64,000 nt of DNA. Origin: Natronosalvus hydrolyticus. GTDB lineage: Archaea > Halobacteriota > Halobacteria > Halobacteriales > Natrialbaceae. How positions within the stretch are numbered: position 1 is the first letter of the stretch; each line of letters begins with the position of its first letter. The notes under the pieces were generated by a model. The model was not told where the DNA came from, made no database searches, and was given only the letters and a program-made list of their open reading frames with translations. The DNA lies in the NCBI GenBank assembly GCA_025517525.1, contig JAOPJZ010000014.1:1-64000 (forward strand), read 5' to 3'. Made by a program: the position numbers and the translations under genes. Below, one piece after another: positions 8,494 to 17,783 of the stretch.

Positions 8494-9564
8494 ATGCAAG
8501 AGGCGCTTGCTTCCTGGCGGCCGGCCATCGACGAGACGATTGTGGAGTGGCTACCACAGGAAATCGATGCGGCGTACCTCGAGGATTTTTTTGGTGAGCC
8601 TCGGTTCGAGTACGACACCAAGGGCGTCCAGTCGGCGCTCTCCGACCCGATCTGGGATCTACTCGAGCGTGGCGGCAAGCGCTGGCGTGCAGTGTTGTTT
8701 CTGGTCTTTATCGAGGCGTTTGGCGAGGACCCCGAGGCGTATCTTCCCTACGCGATTATCCCCGAAATCCTGCACAACGGTACCATCATCGTCGATGATG
8801 TCGAGGATGGGGCGACGATGCGTCGTGGTGAACCCGCGTTACATCGCGTCCATGGTGAGGACGTCGCGCTGAATGCCGGCAACGCAATGTACTTCCTCCC
8901 GCTGAAGATTCTGACACACAACCCAGCAAATCTTTCTGAAGAAACCCGGTTGCGGGCCTACGATATGCTGATGTACGAACTCAATAGAACGCATCTGGGG
9001 CAGGGGATGGACATCTGCTGGCACAACGAATCGGCGGTTCGAATCTCGACCCAACAGTATCTCGAAATGAGTGCCTGTAAGACGGGTTGTCTGGGTCGTA
9101 TCGTTGCTCAGCTGGCGGCTATCGTCGCCGAACAACCGGCTGAAATCGAGTCGGCAGTCGCGACCTATGCCGAGCAGACGTCGATCGCGTTCCAGATCGG
9201 CGACGATATCCTCGACGTCGAAAACTCGCTCGGGCGCGCGGGTGACTTCGGCAAGGAGTTTGGCAACGATATTCGGGAGGGGAAGAAGACGCTGTTGGTG
9301 TTACACGCCATCGAAACCGCCGATAGCGACCGCGCAACACGCCTCGAGGAAATTCTCGCAACGGATGAGAACACGGATGCCGACATCTCAGAAGCGCTGC
9401 AGATCCTCGAGGACGCCGGCAGTATCGACTACGCAAGAGAGTGCGCCCTCGAGTTGGCCGAGCAGGCGAGGGGCGAAATACACGGAATCGAGGACGAACT
9501 AGAATCCGAGGCTGTCGAAAAACTGCTTTCGTTCACCGAGTTCGTGGTCGAACGCGACGTCTGA
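8494..9564 (+). CDS. Polyprenyl/geranylgeranyl diphosphate synthase family
   Basis: 356 residues from the ATG at 8494, where the protein begins MQEALASWRPAIDE; a TTG at 8443 is in frame but less likely. It is a trans-prenyltransferase that condenses isopentenyl diphosphate with allylic diphosphates to supply archaeal lipid or quinone chains. The first Asp-rich motif is DDVEDGATMRRGEPALH (DDxED form, followed by the RR substrate-binding pair). The second is GDDILDVE, and the KTG triad lies between them. GGKRWRA holds the basic diphosphate-binding residues. Product chain length cannot be read safely from the sequence. Confidence 0.9.
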   Translation: MQEALASWRPAIDETIVEWLPQEIDAAYLEDFFGEPRFEYDTKGVQSALSDPIWDLLERGGKRWRAVLFLVFIEAFGEDPEAYLPYAIIPEILHNGTIIVDDVEDGATMRRGEPALHRVHGEDVALNAGNAMYFLPLKILTHNPANLSEETRLRAYDMLMYELNRTHLGQGMDICWHNESAVRISTQQYLEMSACKTGCLGRIVAQLAAIVAEQPAEIESAVATYAEQTSIAFQIGDDILDVENSLGRAGDFGKEFGNDIREGKKTLLVLHAIETADSDRATRLEEILATDENTDADISEALQILEDAGSIDYARECALELAEQARGEIHGIEDELESEAVEKLLSFTEFVVERDV

Positions 9565-9657
9565 GAGGGATCGGTGGGCTTTTTCGCTCGAGATATCGAA
9601 CGATTCACCCCGTGGACCTGGTCTGTCAGTCGGCTGTAGTCACCTGATAGCACCGAA

Positions 9658-9665
9658 TTTTATCC
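9658..9665 (+). promoter_or_regulatory. TATA box of the O-methyltransferase gene
   Basis: TTTTATCC is centred about 26 nt before the ATG at 9688, which predicts a leaderless transcript and supports that start. Confidence 0.5.
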
Positions 9666-9687
9666 TGGCCCCCATCCAACGTTCGGT

Positions 9688-10365
9688 ATGGAAGCCGAAG
9701 ATGCAGTGCTCGATGGCGACGTTCAACGATTCGTCCGTGCGATGGCCCCCCAACCCGACGAGACGCTTCGAGAGATGGATGCGTACGCAGAGGAAGCGGA
9801 TTTCCCACACGTCGGTCCCGAGGTCGGGGGCTTTCTCCGCCTCGTCGCTCGCATGGTCGGCGCAAAACGCGTCTTCGAGTTCGGGTCCGGGTACGGATAC
9901 TCGGCGTACTGGTTCGCCGAAGCCCTTCCGGAGGATGGCGAACTCGTTCTCACGGAAGTCGATGCGGACGAACTCGAACTCGCGGAAACGTACCTCGAGC
10001 GGGGTGGCTACCAGGACATCGCCAGGTACGAACTGGGCGATGCGATGGAGACGGTCGGTCAATACGACGGCCCATTCGACGTCGTACTGATCGACCACCA
10101 GAAACACCGGTACGCGGATGCCTTCGAGGCGATCAAACCCAAACTTCCAGTCGGCGGGACGATCATCGCTGACAACGCCATGCGCGCCGGAATCATCGAT
10201 TTCGACCAGTTACTCGAGATCGCGGAAGGCGGGTCCCCAGCGGACGTGAACAAGCACACACAGGGTATCGCCACCTATCTCGAGACCGTTCGCGCCGATC
10301 CGGACTTCGAGACGGTGGTGTTACCGCTCGGTGAAGGAATCGCGTTGAGCTATCGAATTTCCTGA
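9688..10365 (+). CDS. SAM-dependent O-methyltransferase, class I
   Basis: 225 residues, matching the caffeoyl-CoA/catechol O-methyltransferase-like family (COG4122). SAM motif I is VFEFGSGYGYSAYW, the acidic ribose-binding residue lies in LVLTEVDADE, and a metal/substrate loop is visible as VVLIDHQKHRY followed by GTIIADNAM. These proteins are cytosolic. The substrate is unknown, and nothing nearby points to one. The start is supported by the TATA element 26 nt upstream. Confidence 0.85.
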   Translation: MEAEDAVLDGDVQRFVRAMAPQPDETLREMDAYAEEADFPHVGPEVGGFLRLVARMVGAKRVFEFGSGYGYSAYWFAEALPEDGELVLTEVDADELELAETYLERGGYQDIARYELGDAMETVGQYDGPFDVVLIDHQKHRYADAFEAIKPKLPVGGTIIADNAMRAGIIDFDQLLEIAEGGSPADVNKHTQGIATYLETVRADPDFETVVLPLGEGIALSYRIS

Positions 10366-10454
10366 GTTTCGCGTTTCCTGACCCGTGGACGAACTCGAGC
10401 GCTAACGGGTTCGCTCGGAACTTTTGACGTCCAGGAATTACCCGAGAATCGTTA

Positions 10455-10886
10455 TCAGAATTCGTACTCCCCGTCGACCACGCTGTCTTCGGGATGGGCC
10501 ACGTACGACCCTACGCCATACTCTCTGAACGCGAGAAACGAGGTCCCTGCAGATGCGCCGATGAGCGTCGCCCAGGTCACAGCCCAGATGATCGTCGTGA
10601 ACGCGACGAACGGTGTCGAAAGGGTTCCGGCGAGCGTCTCGAGGCCGACAGCATGGACGCCAGCGATAGCGATGAACACAAGCCACAGGCCGATCGAAAG
10701 GTGGGCCAACTGTGGCTTCGAGAGTTCTCGGGCGACGGTCGCGACCCCGTACACGCCGCAGACAACGAGGGTACTCGCAAGAGCCATCCGAGGAACGGTG
10801 GCCGTGTTTATCGCGCCTGCGATACCGAGAGAGGCGAGTGCGAGCGTCAGTACGAGTGGGCTCGAGCGAATGTGGGGATAGCGCAC
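10455..10886 (-). CDS. Four-helix membrane protein, unknown function
   Basis: 143 residues from a GTG at 10886 (MRYPHIRSSPLV). The frame is open further upstream, but the TATA-like GGTATATAGCC (about 10922-10932) lies about 42 nt before this GTG, which fits a short leader. Four hydrophobic segments are visible: LVLTLALASLGIAGAI, LASTLVVCGVYGVATVA, LSIGLWLVFIAIAGVHAV and FVAFTTIIWAVTWATLI. A short acidic tail follows. No family with a known function is recognised. It is divergent from the lipoprotein gene. Confidence 0.65.
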   Translation of the reverse strand: MRYPHIRSSPLVLTLALASLGIAGAINTATVPRMALASTLVVCGVYGVATVARELSKPQLAHLSIGLWLVFIAIAGVHAVGLETLAGTLSTPFVAFTTIIWAVTWATLIGASAGTSFLAFREYGVGSYVAHPEDSVVDGEYEF

Positions 10887-11092
10887 GTCGTCACCAGTGG
10901 TTGGTGGGTGCAGTACACGACAGGCTATATACCTGTTGGCTCTGTCATCTGAGACGATACACTGGTGGCCTTTGGGAGGCAGTACTCGTTCGAAAGTCTG
11001 GAGTGACGATCGAATACGCGCCGCTATCGAACCCATCAATATTGTCTCCCAGTATACACAAAACACTTACCGAGCCTTCGAGCACATTCGAT

Positions 11093-11560
11093 ATGGAGCG
11101 AAGAACGGTCCTCGTAACTGCCTGTGCATTCGTCTCAACCACTGTTGCAGGCTGTCTCTCCGACCGGAACGAGATCGGTGCGAGTGACAGTCCTCCGATG
11201 GAAATCACGGACTGGGAAGCCACTCGAGATCTCGATCGGGATGCGTTGCCAGCCCGAGATGAACCGCCGCGGATAACCGTTGATGATGATACAGTCGTTG
11301 TTGAAGGATACTTCATGTACCCGTCCGGAAACTGTGAGGACCTTATCATCTCTCCAGATCGAACTGAGTACGATCCAGACGAGGGTTCGCTCTCCGTGTG
11401 GGTGGGCTACGTCCGCGACCAATCAGGCGAGGAAGACTGTACGGTACCCGAGTCCACTACCGCATATCAGGTTCGAGTTAGTTTCGATGACGGATTGCCC
11501 GAAAAGGTTAGTGCCGTCGAGTACGGGAGCTACGGCGAAAAAGAGGTGACATGGCCGTAG
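11093..11560 (+). CDS. Putative secreted lipoprotein
   Basis: 155 residues. The N-terminus MERRTVLVTACAFVSTTVAG ends in a lipobox (VAG-C) and carries an RR pair compatible with Tat export, so a membrane-anchored extracellular lipoprotein is likely. The mature part is acidic and includes four cysteines (NCEDL, EEDCTV and others), possibly a disulfide-stabilised beta domain. A GTATACAC element near 11052-11059 could be the TATA box, giving a short leader. No function is recognised. Confidence 0.75.
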   Translation: MERRTVLVTACAFVSTTVAGCLSDRNEIGASDSPPMEITDWEATRDLDRDALPARDEPPRITVDDDTVVVEGYFMYPSGNCEDLIISPDRTEYDPDEGSLSVWVGYVRDQSGEEDCTVPESTTAYQVRVSFDDGLPEKVSAVEYGSYGEKEVTWP

Positions 11561-11690
11561 CGCATACGGTAAATCGCCTCGAGACATGTCCTTCAGAACC
11601 CGTCTTCAGAACCTGTCTCGCTTGCCTGTCGGCTCGCTCACAAAACCTGGACCAAAAAGTGTTCAGTAAGTCCTCGAGAAGCGCCCAAGT

Positions 11691-12776
11691 TCAAAATTCG
11701 TCTTCGAAGACGAACGTCCCATCGCGCTGGACGACCTCTCCATCGAGTTTGATGGTCGAATCCTCGCTCATGTCGATGATCATGTCCATGTGGACAGCGC
11801 TGTCGTTGGCCTCGTTTTCCTCACCGACAGTTTCGTCGTAGGCGCGTCCAATTGCCAGATGGACCGTATCACCCATCTTCTCGTCGAAGAGCATATTGTA
11901 CGTGAACTCGGTGATATCACGATTCATGCCGATACCGAGTTCGCCCAGTCGGCGGGCACCGTCGTCCGTCTCGAGCACTGTCGAGAGGACGTCTTCGTTT
12001 TTCTCCGCGCTGTGATCGACAACCTCGCCGGCTTCGAACTCGAGTTCGACGCCGTTGATCTCTCGGCCCTGAGCAAGCAGGGGTTTGTCGAAGCGGACGT
12101 GTCCCTCGACGCTGTCTGGAACTGGGGCCGTGAACACTTCGCCGCCGGGGAGGTTCTTCTCACCGTAATCGTTCAGCGTGGGATTTCCGGCGACGGACAT
12201 GGTGATGTCGGTCGTCTCGCCGCTCGTAATCCGAACCTCGTCTGCAGGGTCGAGGAGGTCGACCATCTGCTGTTGAAATTCCCGCTGCTCGTCCCAGTCT
12301 TTGGTGATGGCGTTCCAGACGAATTCCTCGTAGGCTTCGGTGCTCATCTCTGCCTTCTGGGCGTTGCCGGGAGCGGGATACTGCGTGCCGACCCAGCGAC
12401 TCCCCATCACTTCCTCCTGAATCGGTTTGTATGCCTGGCCGTACGCTGCGGTCACTGCCGGATCGACGTCGCTGGTCTCGGCCGTGTTCTCCTCGGCACG
12501 AATCGAAATGAAGACATCGGTCTCTTCGGCTCCTGCGAGGACGTGCGCTGGACACTCGAGGTCCTCGGGATCGACCGCTCTTCGGTACGCGCGTGTGGCT
12601 GCACTGCTCGACATACCGAGCGAGGGGTGTGCCCCTCGTTCGCCCAGCAGTTCGTGGAGGGCGACCACGAGGTCTTCTGCGACGGGTGGTGCGTTGATCC
12701 GGACGGTGTCGCCTTGCTGTACGTCGACGGAGTGATCGACGATGATTTCAGCGTGTTCTCGGATGCGTGGATCCAT
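11691..12776 (-). CDS. M29-family aminopeptidase
   Basis: 361 residues from the ATG at 12776, preferred over a GTG 12 nt upstream. It is a dimetal aminopeptidase of the AmpS/T (M29) family that removes N-terminal residues from peptides in the cytosol. The C-terminal catalytic half has the expected acidic and His ligands: VVDHSAEKNEDV, NMLFDEKMGDTVHLAIG and SAVHMDMIIDM, the last with the HxD pair. The N-terminal domain is the substrate-gating domain. It lies on the same strand as trmB, about 120 nt downstream of it, and may be partly cotranscribed. Confidence 0.9.
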   Translation of the reverse strand: MDPRIREHAEIIVDHSVDVQQGDTVRINAPPVAEDLVVALHELLGERGAHPSLGMSSSAATRAYRRAVDPEDLECPAHVLAGAEETDVFISIRAEENTAETSDVDPAVTAAYGQAYKPIQEEVMGSRWVGTQYPAPGNAQKAEMSTEAYEEFVWNAITKDWDEQREFQQQMVDLLDPADEVRITSGETTDITMSVAGNPTLNDYGEKNLPGGEVFTAPVPDSVEGHVRFDKPLLAQGREINGVELEFEAGEVVDHSAEKNEDVLSTVLETDDGARRLGELGIGMNRDITEFTYNMLFDEKMGDTVHLAIGRAYDETVGEENEANDSAVHMDMIIDMSEDSTIKLDGEVVQRDGTFVFEDEF

Positions 12777-12896
12777 ACGCGGAGCCACCAGTGAAATCGT
12801 GAAAATCTTTCTGATATCTCTCTGATGACTCGAGCGTCGGTATCTCTTGAGCCTCCTGCGGGCGGTCCCATCAGTTTTTATTACTGAAACCGGGTT

Positions 12897-13979
12897 TCAC
12901 CGTTCGATATAGTCGTTGATCGTGATCCGTGTCGCCTCGAGGTCTTCGATCATCGCCCCCCAGCCACCGACGGTGTAGGTTGTATCGTCGGTCTCGAGCG
13001 TAATTGAGGCCTCTCCAGCCAGTTGTGCGAGGGGGAGATTTTCTTCGTCATCGTCCGAGATGCCTCCATAGGTAATACCCGTAATCTTCCCGGAAACTTC
13101 GACTTCAGCGCCGGTCTCGGTATCGAATCCGGTCACCGTCGCATCGAAACCGATTCCCTTGTCGAGATACGGTTCGATAGAGCGAACGCAGTGACGAATG
13201 TCGACGAAACTCGTCGGTGGTTCAGTCGACCGCTCGGTGTACAGCTCTTCGTGGACCTCCCAGAGCACGCTGATGAAATACCAGTGAAAGACGTACGCGT
13301 GGGTCCGATCGTTGACGATGACGCCGTATTGGTTGGTCGAACTACCGTGTGGCGAAAAGAACGTCCACGACCGGTCGATCAATGCGAGAAATGGCGAGGG
13401 GACCTTCCGCCAGCGCGCTTCCGTACAGGTCTCAGCGAGTCGATCAGTAGCTGGAACTGTCGCTGACTCATCTATCTTGGGGAACAGACAGAGTTTGATG
13501 TCGACACCGTTTGCTTTCGCTTCGGCAAGCGCCGGCTCGAGTTCGTCGAACTGGGCCGGAGTCAGGCCGATCTGGATCTGGCTGGTGGCCGAACGAATGA
13601 GGTCGGCCGCCTGTGTGAGTACCGTATCCATTCGCTTGACAATACTGACGTTGTGGGCCTCGATATCCGGTTGCATCCACCGATCTTCGATTTCGTCGGC
13701 GGCAGATTCGAACGCAGTAGCCCGATCACGCAGATCTGAGAGTACCTGTTCCGGAGCGTGCGCTCGTGCATGTAAACTGTTCTGCTTGTACGTCTCGATA
13801 TACTCTTTCTCCTGCAGTGAACGCAACACGTCGTAAATTCGAGGGTCCGGAACGGTACTGGCTTTGGCAATGTCGGTCGCCGAGGAAGCACCCAGTTCGA
13901 GCAGCGTCACGTAGGCGTCTGCTTGATACGGGGACAGCCCTGCGTCCTCAAGCGTTTCGATGAGTTTCTCACTTTCCAT
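12897..13979 (-). CDS. trmB: TrmB-type sugar-sensing transcriptional regulator
   Basis: 360 residues from the ATG at 13979, chosen because a GAGGTGA ribosome-binding site lies six bases upstream and the product then starts in the winged-helix domain. Residues 1-80 are the TrmB HTH (GLSPYQADAYVTLLELG and VPDPRIYDVLRSL). The middle carries the PLD-like effector fold and the end a beta-rich TrmB C-terminal domain. In Halobacterium and Haloferax, TrmB controls gluconeogenic and other central metabolic genes through TACT-N7/8-GAGTA sites. Orthology to that TrmB is probable from the HTH and central motifs but unproven. A TbsP homologue lies 6 kb away. Confidence 0.85.
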   Translation of the reverse strand: MESEKLIETLEDAGLSPYQADAYVTLLELGASSATDIAKASTVPDPRIYDVLRSLQEKEYIETYKQNSLHARAHAPEQVLSDLRDRATAFESAADEIEDRWMQPDIEAHNVSIVKRMDTVLTQAADLIRSATSQIQIGLTPAQFDELEPALAEAKANGVDIKLCLFPKIDESATVPATDRLAETCTEARWRKVPSPFLALIDRSWTFFSPHGSSTNQYGVIVNDRTHAYVFHWYFISVLWEVHEELYTERSTEPPTSFVDIRHCVRSIEPYLDKGIGFDATVTGFDTETGAEVEVSGKITGITYGGISDDDEENLPLAQLAGEASITLETDDTTYTVGGWGAMIEDLEATRITINDYIER

Positions 13980-13984
13980 TCGAT

Positions 13985-13991
13985 TCACCTC
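13985..13991 (-). promoter_or_regulatory. Ribosome-binding site of trmB
   Basis: GAGGTGA on the minus strand ends about 5-6 nt before the ATG at 13979. Shine-Dalgarno sites are uncommon among the mostly leaderless genes here, so this one decides the start. Confidence 0.6.
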
Positions 13992-14097
13992 GTCGCCCCC
14001 TGGGGTGGGTTGTACCAACGTCTCGACGAACGCTCACACATACAGGTGTTCAGCGGTACGTGACTACAACAATCTCGCTCACGCTGATGTCTTCGTT

Positions 14098-15081
14098 TCA
14101 TGTATCCTTACTTTCGGGTGGCCAAACGGGCCGCTTTGGTGTTTCGATTCGAGACCGTTCATCCTCGCTGAGTTCGAGATCTATCGATGCCACGTTTTCC
14201 TCGAGGTGTTCGATCGATTTCGGGCCGATTATCGGCGCGTCGACGACCGGTTGCTGGCGGAGCCAGGCGAGACTCACCTGTGCTGGCGTCACGTCACGGT
14301 CGGCAGCGATGGACCGAATCACGTCGAGGACGGCCCAGTTATCGTCGGTGAATCTCGCTTTCGTGTACTCGTCGGTTGCGCCCCTGACCGTGTCGTCTTC
14401 GAGGGCGGTATCACGTTCGTATTTGCCAGTGAGAAAGCCGCCGGCAAGCGGTGACCAGGGAATCACACCGACGTCTTGATCAGCACAGATCGGCAGGAGG
14501 TTTCGTTCTTCGTGCCGGTCGACGGCGTTGTACTCCGGTTGCATACAGGTGAATCGCTCGTACCCCTCGATGTCGGCAGTATACAGCGCTTTAGAGAACT
14601 GCCAGCCAGCCATCGTGCTGGCACCGATATATCGGACCAGTCCCTCGTCGACGAGGTAATCGAGTGCAGAGAGCGTTTCCTCGATTGGCGTGTGTTCGTC
14701 CCAACGGTGGATCTGGTACAGATCGATGTAATCGACGCCGAGTCGATCGAGGCTGGCGTGACACTGATCGATAATGTGTTTTCGTGAGAGGCCGCTCTTA
14801 TTTGGTCCCTCACCCATATCGCCGAATACCTTGGTTGCAATGACCAGTTCATCCCGGTCGTAGCTCGCGAGCGCACGGCCCAGAATCTCCTCGCTTTCGC
14901 CGGTAGAATAGACGTTCGCCGTGTCGAAGAAGTTGATTCCCAGGTCGAGCGCGCGTTCGATGACGGCCCGACTGGCGTCCTCGTCGCCCATCATCCAGGG
15001 TTCGGCACTTCCGAAGTTCATACACCCGAGGCACAGTTCCGATACCTCGAGTCCTGTCCACCCGAGACGTGTGTAGGTCAT
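14098..15081 (-). CDS. Aldo/keto reductase
   Basis: 327 residues forming a TIM-barrel NADPH-dependent oxidoreductase. The catalytic tetrad is visible as Asp (FFDTANVYS), Tyr (same motif), Lys (VIATKVFGD) and His (YQIHRWDEH). The cofactor loop is in PIIGPKSIEHLEEN. The ATG at 15081 is favoured over upstream in-frame starts because GGTATAT at 15111-15117 is 26-33 nt before it. The substrate is unknown. Its upstream neighbour on the other strand is the zinc-ribbon membrane protein. Confidence 0.92.
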   Translation of the reverse strand: MTYTRLGWTGLEVSELCLGCMNFGSAEPWMMGDEDASRAVIERALDLGINFFDTANVYSTGESEEILGRALASYDRDELVIATKVFGDMGEGPNKSGLSRKHIIDQCHASLDRLGVDYIDLYQIHRWDEHTPIEETLSALDYLVDEGLVRYIGASTMAGWQFSKALYTADIEGYERFTCMQPEYNAVDRHEERNLLPICADQDVGVIPWSPLAGGFLTGKYERDTALEDDTVRGATDEYTKARFTDDNWAVLDVIRSIAADRDVTPAQVSLAWLRQQPVVDAPIIGPKSIEHLEENVASIDLELSEDERSRIETPKRPVWPPESKDT

Positions 15082-15110
15082 ATCTCCATTGTAAACAGTC
15101 ATGTGTACCC

Positions 15111-15117
15111 ATATACC
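15111..15117 (-). promoter_or_regulatory. TATA box of the aldo/keto reductase gene
   Basis: GGTATAT on the minus strand, placed for a transcript start about 5-10 nt before the ATG at 15081. Confidence 0.5.
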
Positions 15118-15264
15118 ACACCTGTTGTAAAAACCTATCTGATGTCGTCTGTTCGCACCCTTCGAACGGCCGGGTTCCCCGTTCAGAACGGTGACAGTTA
15201 CAACGATCTCGACGAGTCGACACACAGACTCAACACTCAAGAGGATTCACTCAAAAGGCGGCGT

Positions 15265-16137
15265 ATGAACGACCTGCTATCATTCCTGCGTCGACCGGAG
15301 CACACCGGGGAGAACCGATGTTGGCCCTGTACGGTTCTCAATACCCTTCTCGTGGGTGTCATCACCGTCGTCTGTCTCCGCCGTGGACACCGGAAACTTG
15401 CGCTCGCGAGCGCGTTTGGCGGTGTGACTGCGATTGGCCTCCGAGGCTACGTCGTTCCGGGGACGCCACGCTTTGCGCCACAACTTGCGGCCCGCTTGCC
15501 AGTCGACGTCTTCGATCACGAGGGCTCCGAAAGCACGCGTATCGAGTTCGAATCGAGTGAATCGGAGGTGAGACAGGAAGAACCCGCGGATGGCCTCATC
15601 GAACCCACGGGTGAGGCGGTCCCTGACGGTGACGAAATCGTCGCCGCGTTGCTCGAGGCTGGCGTCGTCGTTCCCGATGGCGAGGAGTTCATTCTCGACT
15701 CCGCGTTTCGGGACCACTGGTACGACGAAATGCGCCAACTCGGCCATCGTGATGTCGAGGAACTTGCGTCAGTCGCAGCCGAGGTGACGCCGTCATCGAT
15801 CAGTACCGACACCTACGACGGCTGGACAAAATCGTACGTGGTTCTCTCACCGGAAAACGGCGAAGCCACGACGTTACCTCGCCCCATCGCCATCGCCGAA
15901 CTGGCGGCTGTTCGGGCACTCGAGTCCGAACTCGAGGATCAGTTCCTTCGACTGGTGAGTGCACGTCCAATCCGAACCTTCCTCGACCAGTGCCCGCTCT
16001 GTGAGGGCGAGCTCACGACGACGCAGGCGGCATGTTGTGGGGAGGTGACACCGGTGGGATCGCAACCGCGAGAAAAACTGGTGTGTCCGAGTTGTAACAT
16101 TCGACTCTTTACGTTCGAACCGGCCCAACTCGAGTAG
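15265..16137 (+). CDS. Membrane-anchored zinc-ribbon protein (GENRC family)
   Basis: 290 residues from the ATG at 15265. The N-terminus carries the haloarchaeal motif EHTGENRCWPCTVLN, followed by two weak hydrophobic segments and LRGYVVPGTP. A central acidic region follows. The C-terminus is a zinc-ribbon-like domain with CPLC, a CC pair and CPSC. The motif combination recurs in haloarchaea, but I know of no experimental function. The topology suggests a membrane-tethered cytosolic metal-binding domain. Confidence 0.75.
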   Translation: MNDLLSFLRRPEHTGENRCWPCTVLNTLLVGVITVVCLRRGHRKLALASAFGGVTAIGLRGYVVPGTPRFAPQLAARLPVDVFDHEGSESTRIEFESSESEVRQEEPADGLIEPTGEAVPDGDEIVAALLEAGVVVPDGEEFILDSAFRDHWYDEMRQLGHRDVEELASVAAEVTPSSISTDTYDGWTKSYVVLSPENGEATTLPRPIAIAELAAVRALESELEDQFLRLVSARPIRTFLDQCPLCEGELTTTQAACCGEVTPVGSQPREKLVCPSCNIRLFTFEPAQLE

Positions 16138-16242
16138 TCTTCGTTTCGGGAACTCGAGTCGCTCCCGAATTTGGGACCGGCCTGGGCCTGTATCCGGTTT
16201 TTCTCGGCCGTCGATGTCGTGACTACGCCAACCTGGTCGTGC

Positions 16243-17490
16243 CTACTTGTACAGCGGGTTCTCCGCACACAGTTCGTCGACCGACGAGCGAACCGACTCG
16301 ATGACCGAGTCATCGTCCGGCGCATCGACGACGCGGGCAATCAGGTCGGCGACCTCGCGCATGTCGTCTTCGTCGAATCCACGCGTGGTGAGCGCGGGCG
16401 TCCCCGCACGGATGCCACTCGGGTTGAACGCAGAGCGCGTCTCGCCGGGCACGGTGTTGCCATTGAGCACGATGCCGGCCTCCTCGAGGGCTTCTTCTGC
16501 GTCGCCACCAGTCGTATCGGGATGCGATGGTCGGAGGTCGACGAGTACGAGGTGGTTGTCGGTACCACCGGAGACGAGCGAGAAGCCGTGGTCGGTCAAC
16601 GACTCGCCGAGGGCGACGGCGTTCGCGACGGTCTGTTCGGCGTACGTCTGGAACTTGGGTTCGAGGGCTTCGCCGAAGCCGACGGCTTTGCCGGCGATAT
16701 TGTGCATGAGCGGGCCACCCTGTCCGCCGGGGAAGACCGCCGAGTCGATATCGTCGGCGTACTCCTCGTCGGTCATGACGATGCCACCGCGGCCCGCGCG
16801 AATGGTTTTGTGGGTCGAGCCGGTGACGAAATCGGCAGTTCCAACGGGTGAGGAATGGACGCCAGCAGCGACCAGTCCGGTGATGTGGGCGATGTCGGCC
16901 AGGTGGTATGCGTCGACGTCGTTCGCAACTTCTTGGATGCGCTCCCACTCGACTTCGCGAGGGTACGCCGAGTATCCCGACACGATGATATCGGGGTCGA
17001 ACGTCGTCGCGAGACGCTCGAGTTGGTCGTAATCGATGTAGCCTGTCTCCGTGTCGACTTCGTACTGTTCGACCTCGTAAAACTGTCCGACGAAGTTGGC
17101 TGGGTGGCCGTGACTGAGGTGGCCACCGTGGGTCAGGTCGAGCGACAGAATCTTATCGCCTGGCTCGAGCATCGCGAAGTAGACGGCCTGGTTGGCCTGC
17201 GTTCCGGAGTGGGGCTGGACGTTGACGTGTTCGGCGCCAAACAGCTCCTGGGCGCGGTCGATAGCGAGTTGTTCGACCTCGTCAGCGTACGTACAGCCGC
17301 CGTAGTAGCGAGCGCCTGGATAGCCTTCGGCGTACTTGTTCGTGAGCGCGCTCCCCTGTGCGTCGAGGACCGCGCGGCTGACGTGGTTCTCGCTGGCAAT
17401 CATAGCCAGTGTCTCTTCCTGTCTCGTGAGCTCGCCTTCGAGGGCGTCTGCGACCGCGGGATCGACGTCCCGGACGTGGTCGTGGTCCAT
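16243..17490 (-). CDS. glyA: Serine hydroxymethyltransferase
   Basis: 415 residues, normal SHMT length, from the ATG at 17490. This PLP enzyme converts serine and tetrahydrofolate to glycine and methylene-tetrahydrofolate. The PLP lysine lies in TGSTHKTIRAGRGG. LAMIASENHVS and the NKYAEGYPGARYYGG substrate motif are intact. It feeds FolD, encoded 9 kb away. It reads convergently with the zinc-ribbon gene. Confidence 0.97.
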   Translation of the reverse strand: MDHDHVRDVDPAVADALEGELTRQEETLAMIASENHVSRAVLDAQGSALTNKYAEGYPGARYYGGCTYADEVEQLAIDRAQELFGAEHVNVQPHSGTQANQAVYFAMLEPGDKILSLDLTHGGHLSHGHPANFVGQFYEVEQYEVDTETGYIDYDQLERLATTFDPDIIVSGYSAYPREVEWERIQEVANDVDAYHLADIAHITGLVAAGVHSSPVGTADFVTGSTHKTIRAGRGGIVMTDEEYADDIDSAVFPGGQGGPLMHNIAGKAVGFGEALEPKFQTYAEQTVANAVALGESLTDHGFSLVSGGTDNHLVLVDLRPSHPDTTGGDAEEALEEAGIVLNGNTVPGETRSAFNPSGIRAGTPALTTRGFDEDDMREVADLIARVVDAPDDDSVIESVRSSVDELCAENPLYK

Positions 17491-17783
17491 ATTTTGAGTG
17501 GTGGTTGGCTGGTGTATAAGTGTACCTTTCCTCGGCAAATCGAGCCAGGTGTCCTGGCATCAACACACGCCACTCCGTCACAGACACCTCTCTGACAGGA
17601 CGTCACGAACCTGGACGCACGGTACCTTCACCGGAGGTGGTCTCGAGGTAGTACACACACTCGAGGTGTCGAGAGATGTGCCAGCGGTAGCTCGAGTGAG
17701 GTGTGAAGTGGTGAGCCACCAAAATAACCGTGGAACTGTCGGGCGATACAACTAACTGTTCTCGGTGAGAGTCACCAAACCGA

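Noticed and set aside
11790..12794. 334-codon plus-strand frame opposite the aminopeptidase
   Set aside because: It is antisense to a gene with intact M29 motifs and has unnatural composition; high GC leaves long shadow frames in this genome.
12886..12898. GAAAC-CGG-GTTTC hairpin at the trmB stop as a terminator
   Set aside because: The RNA of the minus strand has an A-rich, not U-rich, sequence after the stem.
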